A stretch of DNA of 64,000 nt from Abelmoschus esculentus (Eukaryota; Streptophyta; Magnoliopsida; Malvales; Malvaceae): NCBI GenBank assembly GCA_035048815.1, contig JAUCBN010000021.1, forward strand, positions 4,123,501 through 4,187,500, in the 5' to 3' direction. Within the stretch, counting starts at the first letter, position 1; every line of letters starts with the position of its first letter. The notes below the pieces were generated by a model. That model saw only the letters and a program-made list of their open reading frames with translations. It was not told the DNA's origin and made no database searches. Position numbers and translations under genes: made by a program. Positions 1 through 11,677 of this stretch are shown piece by piece.

Positions 1-502
1 CAAGGGTGCCAAAGGTGATCAAGCCAACAAGAGAATTGTCAGGTAAAAGACCTATGGCCTGGGACAACGCAGACTTGAGGAATGCCATTTCTTCTTCAAT
101 AATGTTGGTGTCAACAACAAACATGAAGACGGTAGGAACGGAAGATGCCTCCCCAGGAGATTGGTACTCAATGGTGGTGTACTGAGGGAAGAGCTCAGCA
201 GGTAGATTTTCATCTGAGATGGAGGCATAGTGGGGAGGGAAGTGATTGCGTTGGAAGCAGAAGGGGCAGATCCAAATCTTGGCAGCAAAATCCACAATGG
301 AAAAGGGGTTGAGGACAGAGCGGCAGTTTCGGCAACGGAGAGGAGCATAAGGGAGGACTGGCATGTTGGGGAATGGCTTGATTGGAGTGTAGATGGCCGA
401 CACCGGCACCACACAGCTGCTTGCCTCTTCCTTTGTCCCTGGCACCACGTTCCATGCCATCCTAACCCCATCCTGCCCTTCTAGCTCCATGAATTCAGCC
501 AT
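1..502 (-). CDS. SEC23: SEC23 COPII coat protein, first coding exon (partial)
   Basis: SEC23 is the GTPase-activating subunit of the inner COPII coat; with SEC24 it acts on SAR1 and packs cargo into vesicles leaving the ER. The minus strand reads from ATG at 502 for 167 codons to the window edge with no stop. The start region is MAEFMELEGQDGVRMAWNVV. A zinc finger follows with Cys 57, 60, 79 and 82 (CxxC-x18-CxxC, ending WICPFC), typical of the SEC23 N terminus. After it comes the trunk/von Willebrand-like start (VPTVFMFVVDTNIIEEEMA). Full-length SEC23 is about 750-880 residues, so only the first fifth is here. Which plant paralogue this is cannot be told. Seen: frame and Cys pattern. Known: family role. 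Confidence 0.93.
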   Translation of the reverse strand, partial: MAEFMELEGQDGVRMAWNVVPGTKEEASSCVVPVSAIYTPIKPFPNMPVLPYAPLRCRNCRSVLNPFSIVDFAAKIWICPFCFQRNHFPPHYASISDENLPAELFPQYTTIEYQSPGEASSVPTVFMFVVDTNIIEEEMAFLKSALSQAIGLLPDNSLVGLITFGTL

Positions 503-1050
503 GACTCTTTTATCTTTATGAAACTAATACAGCCAACCTATGCTGCAAAGAAAGAGAGTAGCTAATTGAATTTAAAACTAATTACTTTCAAAACTATAGA
601 ATATAGTAGCGGAAAGAAATGTGAACTAAACCAAGCAGTTACCGAGTGTAAAAGGAAGAGGGACAGGCGCGTTATAACAAATTAGCCTACTACTGTTCAG
701 TTCACTTGAGATTTCAAAGGCAAGGCATTATCCAAAATCGGGATATTGATGAGGCAAGCTGGGGAAATTTAGCGAACCTAAGTTCTAACTCGATCTAGCC
801 CAATCAAAGCGATTAAAATCATGGCGTTTCATCACGATTATATCGGTTAAATACGGTGGGGATTCCGAAGGAACTGGAAAAACAGCAATTATAAAGAACA
901 GGGGACAGATTTAAATCAACTCACTGAAAAGGGATTCAAAGCCTTTGATCTGATGAGGAATCGGAGGGTGTCGTATCCGATGGAGGAGCTTCCGAAGAAG
1001 ATTCTGAGAGATCAGAGAACTGATATCACCAGCATTTCAATGTATTTTTA
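503..1050 (-). promoter_or_regulatory. Upstream/5' leader region of SEC23
   Basis: This lies directly upstream of the SEC23 start codon. It is less AT-rich than the DNA beyond 1050, especially at 940-1020, which fits a transcribed leader, possibly with a leader intron. No exon border or TATA box could be fixed from sequence alone. Confidence 0.4.
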
Positions 1051-1443
1051 ATTTAGGGTAAAGTTAACAAATAATCACTAAACTATTTCAAAGTTATAAA
1101 ATTATCATTAAAATTTTTAAAATTATATAATGGACATTAAAATTTATTTTTATTATAAAATTATTATTAAACTATTAAAAGATAGCTGTTGAGATGATCA
1201 TTTATGTTTTTTTAATATAAAGTTAGTCATCGATTTTAAAAAATATCAGTAAAATTATTTACATTTTTAAGAGTAAACTTTTGGTGACTTAATAATTTGT
1301 TGTCATTGAACATTGATAGTTTGTTGATTTGGTAACGGAAAAATTAGGGTAAACTACTGAAATGATCAGTTATGTTTATCACATGTACATTTTTTGTCTT
1401 TAATTTTAAAAATTAAACGTTATGATAACTACTAAAAATTTAT
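1051..1443. other. AT-rich intergenic DNA, remnant of a dispersed repeat
   Basis: No gene is visible. Phrases such as aaataatcactaaactat and taaactactgaaatgatca resemble the outer repeat found again at 47.32-50.50 kb, so this is probably another decayed copy of that repeat, into which the 1444 element inserted. Confidence 0.4.
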
Positions 1444-1940
1444 GGCATAAAGATAATTTTAACCCTTAACGTTTATAGTTTTTGTCGTTTTGGCCCTTAT
1501 TCTTTTTTTGGGATAAATTTAGTCCTTAACCTATATTTTTTTTGACAAATAGCTTATTTTTTAACTAGCTTGATGATTGGACCGTTAAAAATTTAACGAT
1601 GATATATATATGGAATATAATTTTAAATGACATGGAATATAACCTATCAAATACATATATATATATATGGAATATAATTTTATTCTAATATAAAATATAA
1701 AACAATTAAAATTCAAATAAAATATTAAAAATTAATTAATTCTAAAATAAAAGATTATTAAACATTCTTAACCCTAACTACGATAAAATTAAAATCTTAT
1801 TTGAATTGTGTTTATATTTTTTATTATATTTTTATATTTATTATATTTTTTATATTCGAATTGTGTTTATATTTTTTTATTATATTTATTCTAAAATAAA
1901 AATATAAACACAATTCAAATAAGATTTTGATTTTATCGGT
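1444..1940. mobile_element. Truncated Mutator-like foldback MITE (same family as 49679-50414)
   Basis: The left end ggcataaagataattttaa and the next ~350 bases match the left arm of the complete element at 49679 nearly base for base in long blocks. The centre differs: it holds its own small hairpin, with a stem near 1796-1828 pairing with 1899-1932. The right arm begins (gattttatcg) and stops near 1940, so most of it is missing and no target duplication can be shown. As with the complete copy, the bases before the start end in tttat. Confidence 0.7.
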
Positions 1941-2739
1941 CGATTATTAAAAGTTACAAATTAATCCTTCAATTTAAAAAGTTTAACAAGTGGCCTAATA
2001 TCTTAAGGATCGTAATCCACTCATTTTCATTGAACTCATGAATTCTATGACATACTAATTAAATCTAATATCCATCCAAATCTAAGGTTCGAGAATTAGG
2101 TCAATAGTAATAACAATAGCAATAATGGAAATAATAACAATATCAATGAATCAATAACAATGTTTGATAATTGATATATATTTTTTTAATATTTCAATTA
2201 TATCAATAATAATAATAATGATTCGATTGATAATAATTAATGCAAGAAACTAACTAATGCTTACCAATAGTGTTTCCTAAGAAGTTTTAATGCAGTAGAA
2301 TCTTGTGACATGTTAGCTATACAATAAACAATGAAACTGAAACTGAGAAGGCACCTAGACAACTTTGAGACTTTGACTCCATTCACTGAAACTCTCGAGG
2401 CTCTTGGAACTTCCGGATAACAATCTCCTTATCTCTCTATTTAATTAAATCTGATAGAATTGATGATTCTTCCCCTTGAATTTTTTGAGCTATTCAAACA
2501 ATATGAAACTAGGATTACATCGGTTTCGATAATTTTAATATCAATAACTAAATTCACAGCAATCATAAATTACGGAATCAATAAGAATAAGGCTTAGATT
2601 TCATGGAAATCAGTTTAAATTTTAGGTAATTCAATATATAAATTTCTCCATGATTTTTTTCATGAAAATCAATATCAAAATGATGAGCTTAACTCAATTA
2701 TTCGATATAAACTAATTAGGATCAATAAACAAAAGAAAA
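1941..2739. other. AT-rich intergenic DNA without recognisable genes
   Basis: Low-complexity AT-rich sequence including imperfect AATAAC/AATAAT runs at about 2100-2230. No open frame, RNA gene or bounded repeat was supported. Confidence 0.5.
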
Positions 2740-4340
2740 TTGAAGCTCTATAAACCTCTTCAATGGAGGTACTTTAGTTGTAAACGGAACAAGATGATGA
2801 TTGTTCAAGACAATGATAGTTTCGCTTCCAAATGGACACCTGATAAGTTATTTCTACCGTTATTGTTATTAAGATTTCGACCACACCTGGTGTACCGACT
2901 AGGGAAAGACCAGTGCCTCCCATTCAGGTGGACCATGACTGATGTCCAAAAAAGGGTCGTTGTGAGAATGATTTGCCAGGGGGTTTGAGGATAATCCAAT
3001 GGATGTTGAGGGTGTTTCGCTGAGGGAAGGGAATGAGGAGCTAGTCGGGAAGGGTATTGATCATCATTTGAACATGCGGATGTTGGACCATGATGGCGTG
3101 GGGGAAAATGTCTTACGCTAGCAAGGTTGTTGGGGGAAAAGATAAGGATATTGTTCTTTTAGGTTTCTTTATGGATAACGATACATGCCGAAGATATTAT
3201 CATGAAAAAGGAAGAGAAGATACCGTACATCATGAGCTGAGCCACCCTTTGACAAAGTGATCGAATAACATCTCAAAATTCTTTGTTTCATCTTTTTCTA
3301 TATGATTTATATATATAATTTTTTTAAAAATAAATAAATGACATCAATTTATAAATAATTGACACCCTTTAAATATAAATCTAAAAAAAAACACCCTTAA
3401 ATAATTTTTTAGCTCTACCCCTGCGGTCCATCAACTTCTCTGATAAAATCCATGATTAGATCCACAATAATATGTGTAAATCCATAATAGTTCGGCTTCT
3501 TGGCCGGATGATAAGGTATAGGACTTGGTTAGTCGGATACATGCGTTGTGGAAACCGGTGGGAGAGTTACAGGTTATCGATCTTGATAACCATTATTACT
3601 TAGTTCGATTTTTGGATCCAAATGATTATTCTAAGGTTTTAACGGAAGGGCCATGGACTATTTATGGGAGTTAGTTAACGGTGCATCCATGGAGTAAAGG
3701 TTTCTCAACCATGGAGAAGCATCCCTCGCAGGTAACTGTGTGGGTAAGATTATCGGGTTTGTCGTACCGTTACTATACTAAGTCAGTCTTCTATCATATA
3801 ATTTCCTCAATCGGTAAGGTAGTGCAAATAGACTACAATACTGATGTCGGTGGGGAGTAAAAATCTTCTACCCCTTTCCCATACCCCCATTTGTGTCTCC
3901 TTTGTTATTTTATTAAAAAATTAAATTTTAAACCCTAATCCATATTTTTTATATTCTAAATCCTAAACCCTAACCTTAAAAAAATACACCCTAACCCTAA
4001 TTTCCTATACCCTAACCTAAACCCTAAACCCTCTAATTTAAAGTTGGGGCATAAACGAAAGCATGAGAAAAAGGCAGATGATTTGTACTCAGTCGGTGGA
4101 AGAGGGAAGTTTCCTCGTTTAGCGATCCTTGTGGATCTTAACAAGCTGATGTTATCTTGTATCCGGATTGATGTTACAAACTTTGGTATATTAAATTTGT
4201 TATGAATGTGGGATCTATGGATATATTAAGGATGTGTTTGGAGATAAGGCTCCTAAAATGGAAGGCGTGGACAATTGCGTGGTGGAAAAGTCTGAAGGTG
4301 GTAATCGAGGTGTAGCGGAGGATCGGATTCAAACTTATTT
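2740..4340 (+). mobile_element. LINE (L1-type) ORF1 remnant: DUF4283-like region and broken zinc knuckle
   Basis: Plant L1-type LINEs encode an ORF1 nucleic-acid-binding protein. Shifting between frames, 3540-3850 reads as its DUF4283-like domain, with phrases such as YYLVRFLDPNDYSKVL, GPWTIYGS and VTVWVRLSGLSYRYYT. At 4090-4150 it reads GKFPRLAILVDLNK, and at 4195-4240 CYECGIYGYIKDVF, a CCHC knuckle with the His and last Cys lost. Frameshifts and in-frame stops are frequent, so this is dead. The stretch 3860-4045 has no ORF1 similarity and is rich in CCCTAA-like repeats; it looks inserted. The rest of the LINE continues at 5.7 kb. Confidence 0.65.
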
Positions 4341-5640
4341 GTGTTGGTTATATAGACTGTAAAATAGGGCGTTAGCACTGACAAAAAAAATAAAATGAAT
4401 GAACTGAAAGATAATTAGACCGTGTCGTGGTATGGAGGTCAATGCCTTAGAAACAATTCGCCTTGATGTGTATACTCGCTACTTTAGGCGGTTGTACCCA
4501 GAAGGTTAGCACTGTCCTCCAAATAGTATACACCCAAAGTTTGGAGTGGACTATGGCGGTAGTGCTCGTCTGAACCGGAGTCGAACAAAAGTTAGCAAAA
4601 GCTTTTAAAGAATGCTCTCAATTTCTCTTAAAGAAGCAAAATGAATTTTGAATGGGATGATTAAAAATGAGAGAAAAGCCTATTCTTTATAAGTTGAAAG
4701 CAGGGGTAAATCTGTCCAAGAATCAGATAAAATCTAATTTAAATAACAGATTATATCCAATCAAATCTCTAATAATATCAGATAATATCCATTTAAAATC
4801 TCTGATAATATCAGATAATATCTAATAAAAAATAACAGATTTGATAACTGAACATATTCATTTAAATCTCGGATAATATCTATTCAAAATTAGATTTAAT
4901 AATAGATAATATAAAATTAAATCTTTGATATTTATTAAATCTAATCGGTTACATATTTAAAATTTAAAATGAATTTTAACTTAACCGAACTGCTTCCATG
5001 TCTCCTATAAATACGAAGTGTGAGATTCAAGCATTATATTCATAATCCCCCACTAATGTGAAGGAATCCTTTTAAAAAAATCACAGAGTTTGACCAACAC
5101 AAGGCGAGAACTAGCGAGATTAGTTACTTAAGTACATAGTGAACGAATCTTGAAGTAGTACGTAGTGATGATGAGTAATTCTCCTCTTAGATAAGTGAAA
5201 CTAGTCTTTAACTTTCTAAGATCGGGGTGAAACTAGTCTTAGATATGTATATACATGAAGTGTATATTTAGCCATCTTACCTCGGGATTTTAGTAATTGT
5301 ACTAGAAAAATAGTCCATCATTTTTCATAAAAGGCGGCTAACTCTTTTCACTTACATAGGTTATTTCATCAAGTTTATCTCAATATAAACCACCCAAAAT
5401 CGGGATATGAAATAATTAAGATCTTTGTATAAAGCTCAACCTCACAAGAAAATAAGGTGATTTTCTTTGTTCGGTAAATTCAATAATGTTCTTCTCAATA
5501 GAACAATCCAACCTCTTTGGATAGAATTTATTAAGAGTTAAAATAAACTCATCCTTTGAGCGGTAAGTTCAATTAGTCCTTCTCAATAGGTTTAAAAACT
5601 TATTAAGAATAGTTATTCAACCAAAAAATCGATAAATTCA
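4341..5640. mobile_element. Unclassified insertion separating the two LINE halves, possibly LTR-derived
   Basis: LINE similarity stops near 4340 and resumes near 5640. The interval has no coding potential. It includes many copies of a gataatatc phrase (about 4770-4920) and a TATA-like cctataaatacg at 5005-5016, followed by a leader-like stretch, a layout that would suit a retrotransposon LTR. No clean TG...CA ends or target duplication were found, so the class is uncertain. Confidence 0.35.
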
Positions 5641-7556
5641 TCAAGTCTTTCTCACTAAGACCACAAGGCCTTGTTGATTTGGGTTTTGGGGTCTTTCTTT
5701 TACTTGGGCTCGGGGTAACCTCTATCAACGATTGGATTGATGTTTGGTTAATGCTTTATGGATGAGTACCTTTGTTGATTTGCAGGTTTTCCATTTAGAT
5801 AGGTTGAGGTCTGAACATAGACCGATTCTGGTGTCGTTGGGTAATAAGCAAAGTTCTAGTGTGAACCGGCCATTCCGTGTGTTAAAGGCGTGGTAATCAC
5901 ATCCCAATTTTGCGACCTTTTTAGCATCAAATTGGGCTAAGAATGAGCCTTGAGAGGATAATGTGAGCCAATTTTGTAATGAAATCGACAATTGGAATCG
6001 GGAAGTATTCAGACATATTGGGAAAGGAAACGTTGGCTACGTGGAATTGTCGACCCTATCAAGGCATTATTTTGAACATTTGGTGGAGCTAGATTCTAAG
6101 TTGAAAGCTATTTTGGACCATGAGGAGTCCCTTTGGCAACAAAAAAACATGTTCTCAATGGGTTTTGAAGGGGATGGTTATATTAAATATTTTCACACTT
6201 TGGTCCTTCCTCCACGTCGTGCTAATCGGATTTTAGCATTCAAATGCAATGATGGAGTTTGGTGTACTAATGACTGGAATTATGGATTTTAGCGTTGGAT
6301 TTTTATAAGGATTTGTTCTCTTCTTCTCCCTCAGCTAGGCTAATGTTTCCGGTTAGGAGGCATTTCCAAACATTGAAGCCGCATGAAAAGGATTGTTTGG
6401 TGGCACCGGTTACTGTAGAGGAGATTCACCAAGCGATTTTTGTATATGGGTTACAAAAGCTCCATGGATGGATGGATGGTTTAATCCTGGCTTTTTTCAA
6501 CAACAAAAAAAGAGGTATCATTGGGGAGTCGATTTGTAATGTTGTGTGATAGGTTTTGAAGTCGGGGGTTGTTCCATAGCATATTAATGAAACTCTTTTT
6601 GTGCTGATTCTGAAAGTGTCTTTACTTGAGATCATGAACCAATTTTAGCCTATCAGTTTGACTGAGGCTTCTTATCAGTATCTCGTTCAAATGGTTGAAC
6701 GTAAATTTAGCGGTTGAAAGGCTAAACGTCTCTCTCTTGATAGAAGAATTGTGTTAGCCAAGTCTGTGCTTGCGTAGATTCCTATATATACTTTGCAAAC
6801 AACAGTTCTACGAAGGAAGACTTGTTTACGATTGAGTGATTGATATGGCAGTTGATATGGGGAATTACATCTGCCCGTGAAGGTGCACATTTAGTGAAAT
6901 AGAATGTTGTTTGTCAACAAATTTTTTACGGTGGATTGGGTTTTCGCCCATTGGATAAGCTCAATGAGGCGTTCCTCATGAAGCTTGCGTTTAATCGTTT
7001 TGTACGTAAAAATACTCTTTAGATGAGATTCATTCGAGCAAAGTATAATTATGGTGATGGTGTTCCGATGGTGTTGAGAAGTACGTGTTGTACTTGGTTG
7101 CAGAAGGGGTTGATTTTGGTTTGGAATCTGGTTTATTCTAATATTGTGTGGTCGGTCAGCTCGGGTGTGGGGACTGACTTTTGGCGTGATCCGTGGCTTA
7201 ATGATATTGGATCGTTAATTGATTTTTTCGATCCTATCCAAGTAAAAAATGGTTTTAGTTGGTTGCAAGCATGGTGAATGAATTGGGACAATGGATATGG
7301 GAATGTATTTTCTTCCACAAGAGATTCTTCTATGACTTGCTACGGTTGAGGGACCAAATCCTAGACTTTCCAAGGATGTGATTGGTTGGCAAGGAGCTCG
7401 AGATCATAGGTTTACCTTGAAATCGACTTATAAGATTAGAGTAGGGATTATTGATCATTTACCAAATCAAGTGTAGAATGTTGTTCACCGTTTTTGTGGT
7501 ATACTGTGAGTTAAGGTTTTCATGCGACTTGTTTGTTGTCGCAAGCTTATGATCAA
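5641..7556 (+). mobile_element. LINE ORF2 remnant: endonuclease end and reverse transcriptase
   Basis: In shifting frames the segment reads as the C-terminal end of the APE-type endonuclease (HLDRLRSEHRPILVSLGN at about 5790-5850), then the connector (SQFCNEIDNWNREVFRHIGK), then the end of the reverse-transcriptase and thumb region (GWKAKRLSLDRRIVLAKSVL near 6715-6775; YGGLGFRPLDKLNEAFLMKL near 6930-6990; GVGTDFWRDPWL near 7165-7200). Much of the catalytic palm is gone between 6.55 and 6.65 kb and stops are common. It is interrupted at 7557 by a hAT-like MITE. Confidence 0.8.
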
Positions 7557-8145
7557 TAGGGCTGTAAATGAGATGAGACAGATCACGAGTTACTTGAATT
7601 CGACTCAGTCAAAGCTCGATTAAAACTCGATTCGATTGAACTCGACTCGAACTCGAACTCAGCTTGAGTTCTTAACGAGTCGAGCCGAGATGCATGATAC
7701 TCGACTCAAAAAGCTCACAAGCTACTCGAAAACATAAATATATTATTTTTTAATTTTTATAATTTAAAATCTAGATTTCTAAACTTAAAACCTTAAAATC
7801 AAAACCTTAAACATAATTCTTAAATCTTAAATTAAGATATTAAAACCTAAAATAATACGTTTGAGTTTATACAACTTGTGTATCAAAATTTTTTTCCATT
7901 AGGCTTTAAATGAAACATGAGAGATAAGAGTTACTCAAGTCTAATACGGTCAAAGATTGATCAATGCATAACTCGATTAGGCTTGAAAAAATCTCGAACT
8001 CGGCTCGAGTTCTTAACGAGCCGAGTCGAACTCAAATATTTCAAGTTCGTTTAAAATTACTCAAGCTCGAACTCGACTCGAAATCTTAATGATTCGAGTC
8101 GAGCTTAGCCTTACTCGAGCTCGACTCGGCTCGTTTACACCCCTA
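7557..8145. mobile_element. hAT-like MITE inserted in the LINE
   Basis: The ends are inverted: tagggctgtaaatgag at left, ctcgtttacaccccta at right. They are flanked by an 8 bp target duplication, atgatcaa (7549-7556) and atgaccaa (8146-8153), one mismatch apart. The subterminal DNA on both sides is packed with ctcgactcga/actcgaactcg motifs while the middle is AT-rich and noncoding. An 8 bp duplication plus TAGGG-type ends points to hAT. Removing the element and one duplication restores a continuous LINE reading frame (CRKLMIN then MECYNHN). Confidence 0.85.
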
Positions 8146-9300
8146 ATGACCAATATGGAATGTTATAATCACAATTTTCCTTCAAGCGGCCGGTGTGTAG
8201 TTTGTGGTGAGGCGGTGGAGGATATTGAGCATGTCATTCGCAAGTGCCCTCCGGCTTTCCAGGTATGGAATAATTTGATCATTGCTTCTCAACTAAATCA
8301 TTTCCTTTTGTTGAATTTATAGGAGTGGGTTCAGATTATTTGTATCGAGCCTAAGGTTTTTTCATGTAATGAGGGAGATTTAGGACCTTGTTTTGGGGTA
8401 CACCTTATGGAACTTATGGCTGAATCGGAATGCATACACTTTCGGGAAATGACTTGTGGAATGTGCTAGCTTGCAGTAGAGGGTTTGGACCATGGTAGAG
8501 CAAAGTTTAACTACTGTTCGTGTAAGGGAACCTGTAGCTATTGCAATAGTTGGTTCGAATACAACAATAGAGTATATTTTTTGGGTGTAGGAAGAAACTA
8601 TAATAGGTCCAGGCATTTCTGGTGAGAGAGGTATGATTGTTCGATTATTCTAGGGGTATCAGTCTCGTCCAACATTAATAGAGGTGTGCCTCGGAGCCAA
8701 TCGGTGCTTCATTGATTAAAGGTTAATATAGATGGAGTTCGGCTGACCACGAATGGGTATGCAAGGTGTGGAGGGTTAGGCCAAAATAATGTTGGAGCTT
8801 GGTGCTTTGACTTTGCAAAGTTCTTCGGTATTTGCTCGGATCTTGATGCGAAGTTGTGGGGAGTGTAATACGGCTTGAGATATGCTTAGAATACAAGTTA
8901 TCGTAAAATTATCCCTGAGATGAATAGTTTGGAGGATATTCAGGTTCTTAATAAGGAGTTTGTTGGGTTTCATATGCTTAAATGACACATCGATGAGCTT
9001 TATAATAGAGAATGAAGTGTAGTGATTCAGCATGTGCTACGTATTCAGAATAAGGCGGCTGATGCTTTGGTTAAAAGTGTTGATTTTTATAGTTTCGAGA
9101 TCATGTTTTATGAAATTCCTTCAGGGTGACTTCAATCGTTATCAAGGATGGGTTGACCATCCAATTCCTTTCTATCATGTTGTTTCTATATATCAATAGG
9201 GGTACTCTTTTTCTCCATTTAGGATTAGAGAGGTTTCTAATGAGGTATGTACTGATATCACCTGTATATGATGGTTCACGAATACATTCATACCGTTTCA
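8146..9300 (+). mobile_element. LINE ORF2 remnant: zinc-binding RT tail, RNase H and 3' tail
   Basis: The first part reads SSGRCVVCGEAVEDIEHVIR followed by KCPPAFQVWN, the zf-RVT domain with its Cys/His pattern. At 8715-9090 a broken RNase H domain is visible: VNIDGVRLTTNGYARCGG, then GAWCFDFAKFFGICSDLDAK, ending NKAADALVK. The tail at 9180-9260 (ggtactctttttctccattt) closely matches the tail of the second LINE fragment at 39.44-39.50 kb, so both come from one LINE family. Frames are repeatedly broken. Confidence 0.75.
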
Positions 9301-10025
9301 ACAAAAAAGAATATAGTTCAATGTCAATGACAATGCATGATTATCAATTTATACATGTGAAATTAATCGTATAATAAATGATTGCTTTGACTCTATGAAA
9401 ATTAAATTTCAATCATCGGAATCTAGTTTGCAAATAAATTGATTTTTAAGGTGTTTTAAACTTTATTCACAAACTAATCCACAAATTCAAATACATAAAA
9501 AATAACTTATCGGGTTTAAATTTAACGAAACAAATTGTGCCAATAGACTTAGAACATAGGATACCCAAGTAGGATTCCTTATAAAAAATCAACTCTCTCA
9601 ATAGTCAACCTTGCTCTATCAACTAGTCAACAAGGTCAATGGATGGTCAACTATCAAACCAATCTTGTACGACGCGGTGCATGATAGAACAATGCACCCG
9701 TGAGCCATTATCTAGTATAGGTGAGTGTACGTACACCCAACGGAACGAATTCCTACAAGGCATGATGCACCACAACAATGTGCACCTACTTGTTGTGTAT
9801 GCCCACGCCCGACAACAGTGTGTGGAGGCACATGTTTCCGATCATAAACAATAACTAAATTTTTCTTCACTTTCCAACTATAACAGATTATGTCATGTCT
9901 GGTACTAAATAAAATTAAAATTAAATCGTCATCGATATATTATTTATATGCAATATAACATTAGGTATTTTAGTTGATAATGTGGATCATGAATCATTGT
10001 CAATGTAACAATGTAAACAAATAAA
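9301..10025. other. Intergenic DNA; no gene recognised
   Basis: AT-rich except at 9590-9860, which is more mixed and carries repeated agtcaac phrases and a short imperfect palindrome (ggtgcatgatagaacaatgc with inverted gcacc). A 71-codon open stretch at 9639-9854 matches nothing I know and is probably chance or LTR-derived. Confidence 0.4.
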
Positions 10026-11215
10026 TGATTAGCTAATATGAAAAGAGGCAATTGAGACGAAATTAAATCTCTTTCAAAAAAAGAAATACTTAAGCCTATA
10101 GTCCGTACATTAAAATGTGTAAAGCTCGTGGATATAAATGAGCCTTTGTGAGAAAAAGAAATTAAAAGAAAAAATCACGAGATATAAATTCATTTGGTTG
10201 CACAAAGATTTTTAAAAAGATATCGATTATGAGAAAATTATATTACTCGATGGTGAATGTAGTTAGTTTTAATATTCTAACAATAAAAGAAATGACTTAG
10301 TTTCATCTAATGGATGTTGTTACATCTTATTTGTGTGAGCCTCTTGATAACAACATTTATATGAAGCTTTTATAAGGATTTAAACTGCCAAAAGCAGTTA
10401 ATTCAAATTCTTGAGAACATTATTTGATTATATTGAATATATATTTTTATGGATTAAGATATTTTGGGCACATTTATATAATCACCCCATTGAATACTTA
10501 TTAGTAGAAGACTATAAGAATGATTCAATTTTTCCGAGCATTTTTATTAAGAAGTTTAGCTTTGAGCTTGTCTTTGTTTTTGTTGTTGATGATTTGAATA
10601 TCATTGAGACTCGTGAAGAGATCTCCTCAACAATGGAGAATTCTTGTGCATTAATCGACATACAAATAAAATATGTTTAAAAAGACTTTACATATGTAAC
10701 GCATATTCATTGATCATCCTTATGGTTACGAGGTCTCTTAATGTAAACAAAGATTCATTTTATCTCAAGAAAAGGATGATGATATTCTTGGTCTAAAAGC
10801 ACCATATATACATTAATTGATCTAGAAGCATCGTATATTAGTTGGTCCATAAATACTATTTACGTGCTACGAGACCATTATCTTTAAGCAATTACTATAC
10901 TTGAGGCAAAGCCAAAATATGTGTTTGGCTAAACATATCTAGAAGATATGTAAATTGCTTTCATAAGATAAGATGCAAACTATAATGGGTAGAGATAATG
11001 TAAAATTTATATCTTAAAGTGGATACATCAAATGTGATAAAACGAAATATATTTCTTTAAAGTTTAGTCCCTCATGACGTTCAACAGAATAATATTCGAT
11101 GAATCATTTTGAGTAATAATTTGGAAGATTTATCCACTAGTGCATAATCTACTTCAACAATTGAAGATTGTATTCAATATTGAATTATGAAGATTCAAAG
11201 ATCTTATGTGATATT
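10026..11215 (+). mobile_element. Degenerate Ty1/copia pol fragment (RT to RNase H tail)
   Basis: Across frames the segment follows copia reverse transcriptase in order: KKKEI..PIVRTLKCVKLV near 10070-10125, MDVVTSYLCEPLDNNIYMKL at about 10310-10370, then YLLVEDYKNDS and VVDDLNIIETREEISS (the YVDD box decayed to VVDD) at 10498-10630. The RNase H end with a LEDLSTSA..STSTIED phrase lies near 11120-11170. The same phrases appear in the minus-strand copia element at 29.9-35.8 kb, so this is an older relative. No LTRs were found around it. Confidence 0.7.
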
Positions 11216-11677
11216 TTCATTAGGGAAATAAATATGTGTTGTACTATTTTTTCATGTCATTGATTTATTTATAATCAATTTTTTTAACCATTTACCCTCT
11301 ATTTCTATGGTATAAAAAATAAAAATTTATCCTTATAAACGATAACATAAAAATTAAAAATTTTAATTTTAATAGATGAAACCATAAATAATATAATAAA
11401 AAATTCATATAATAATTTTTTTGTCTCCGATAATTATAAACCGAGCCAAACACGATAAATGTATTACTCCAAAAACCCACAACCCCAGCATTTCGAGTAT
11501 CCAAAAATCAAGACACACAGTTTTGAACACCCCGAGAATAATACTAGTAACTCTGAAAGGAGTGAAATGCTAAACGTAGTGAGGGAAACACACTGTTAGT
11601 TTAATCAAGAGAAAATCCTTAACGGTGGTAGCTACTAGCCGCTGCTCTGCTACTCTTCCTTTTTTTCTCAACCAGCA
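11216..11677 (+). promoter_or_regulatory. Upstream region and 5' leader of FEN1
   Basis: 11216-11510 is AT-rich with no feature seen. From about 11520 the composition becomes mixed, as expected of promoter and leader (gggaaacacactgttagttt, then pyrimidine-rich ctactcttcctttttttctc just before the ATG). No TATA box is convincing. Confidence 0.4.

Noticed and set aside
904..1050. A 45-50 codon plus-strand open stretch (RNRRVSYPMEELPKKI...)
   Set aside because: It lies antisense within the SEC23 leader region, matches no family I know and has no splice or promoter support.
9639..9854. 71-codon open frame with several Cys and His
   Set aside because: No recognised domain, no neighbours in a gene model, and the Cys/His spacing fits no zinc finger.
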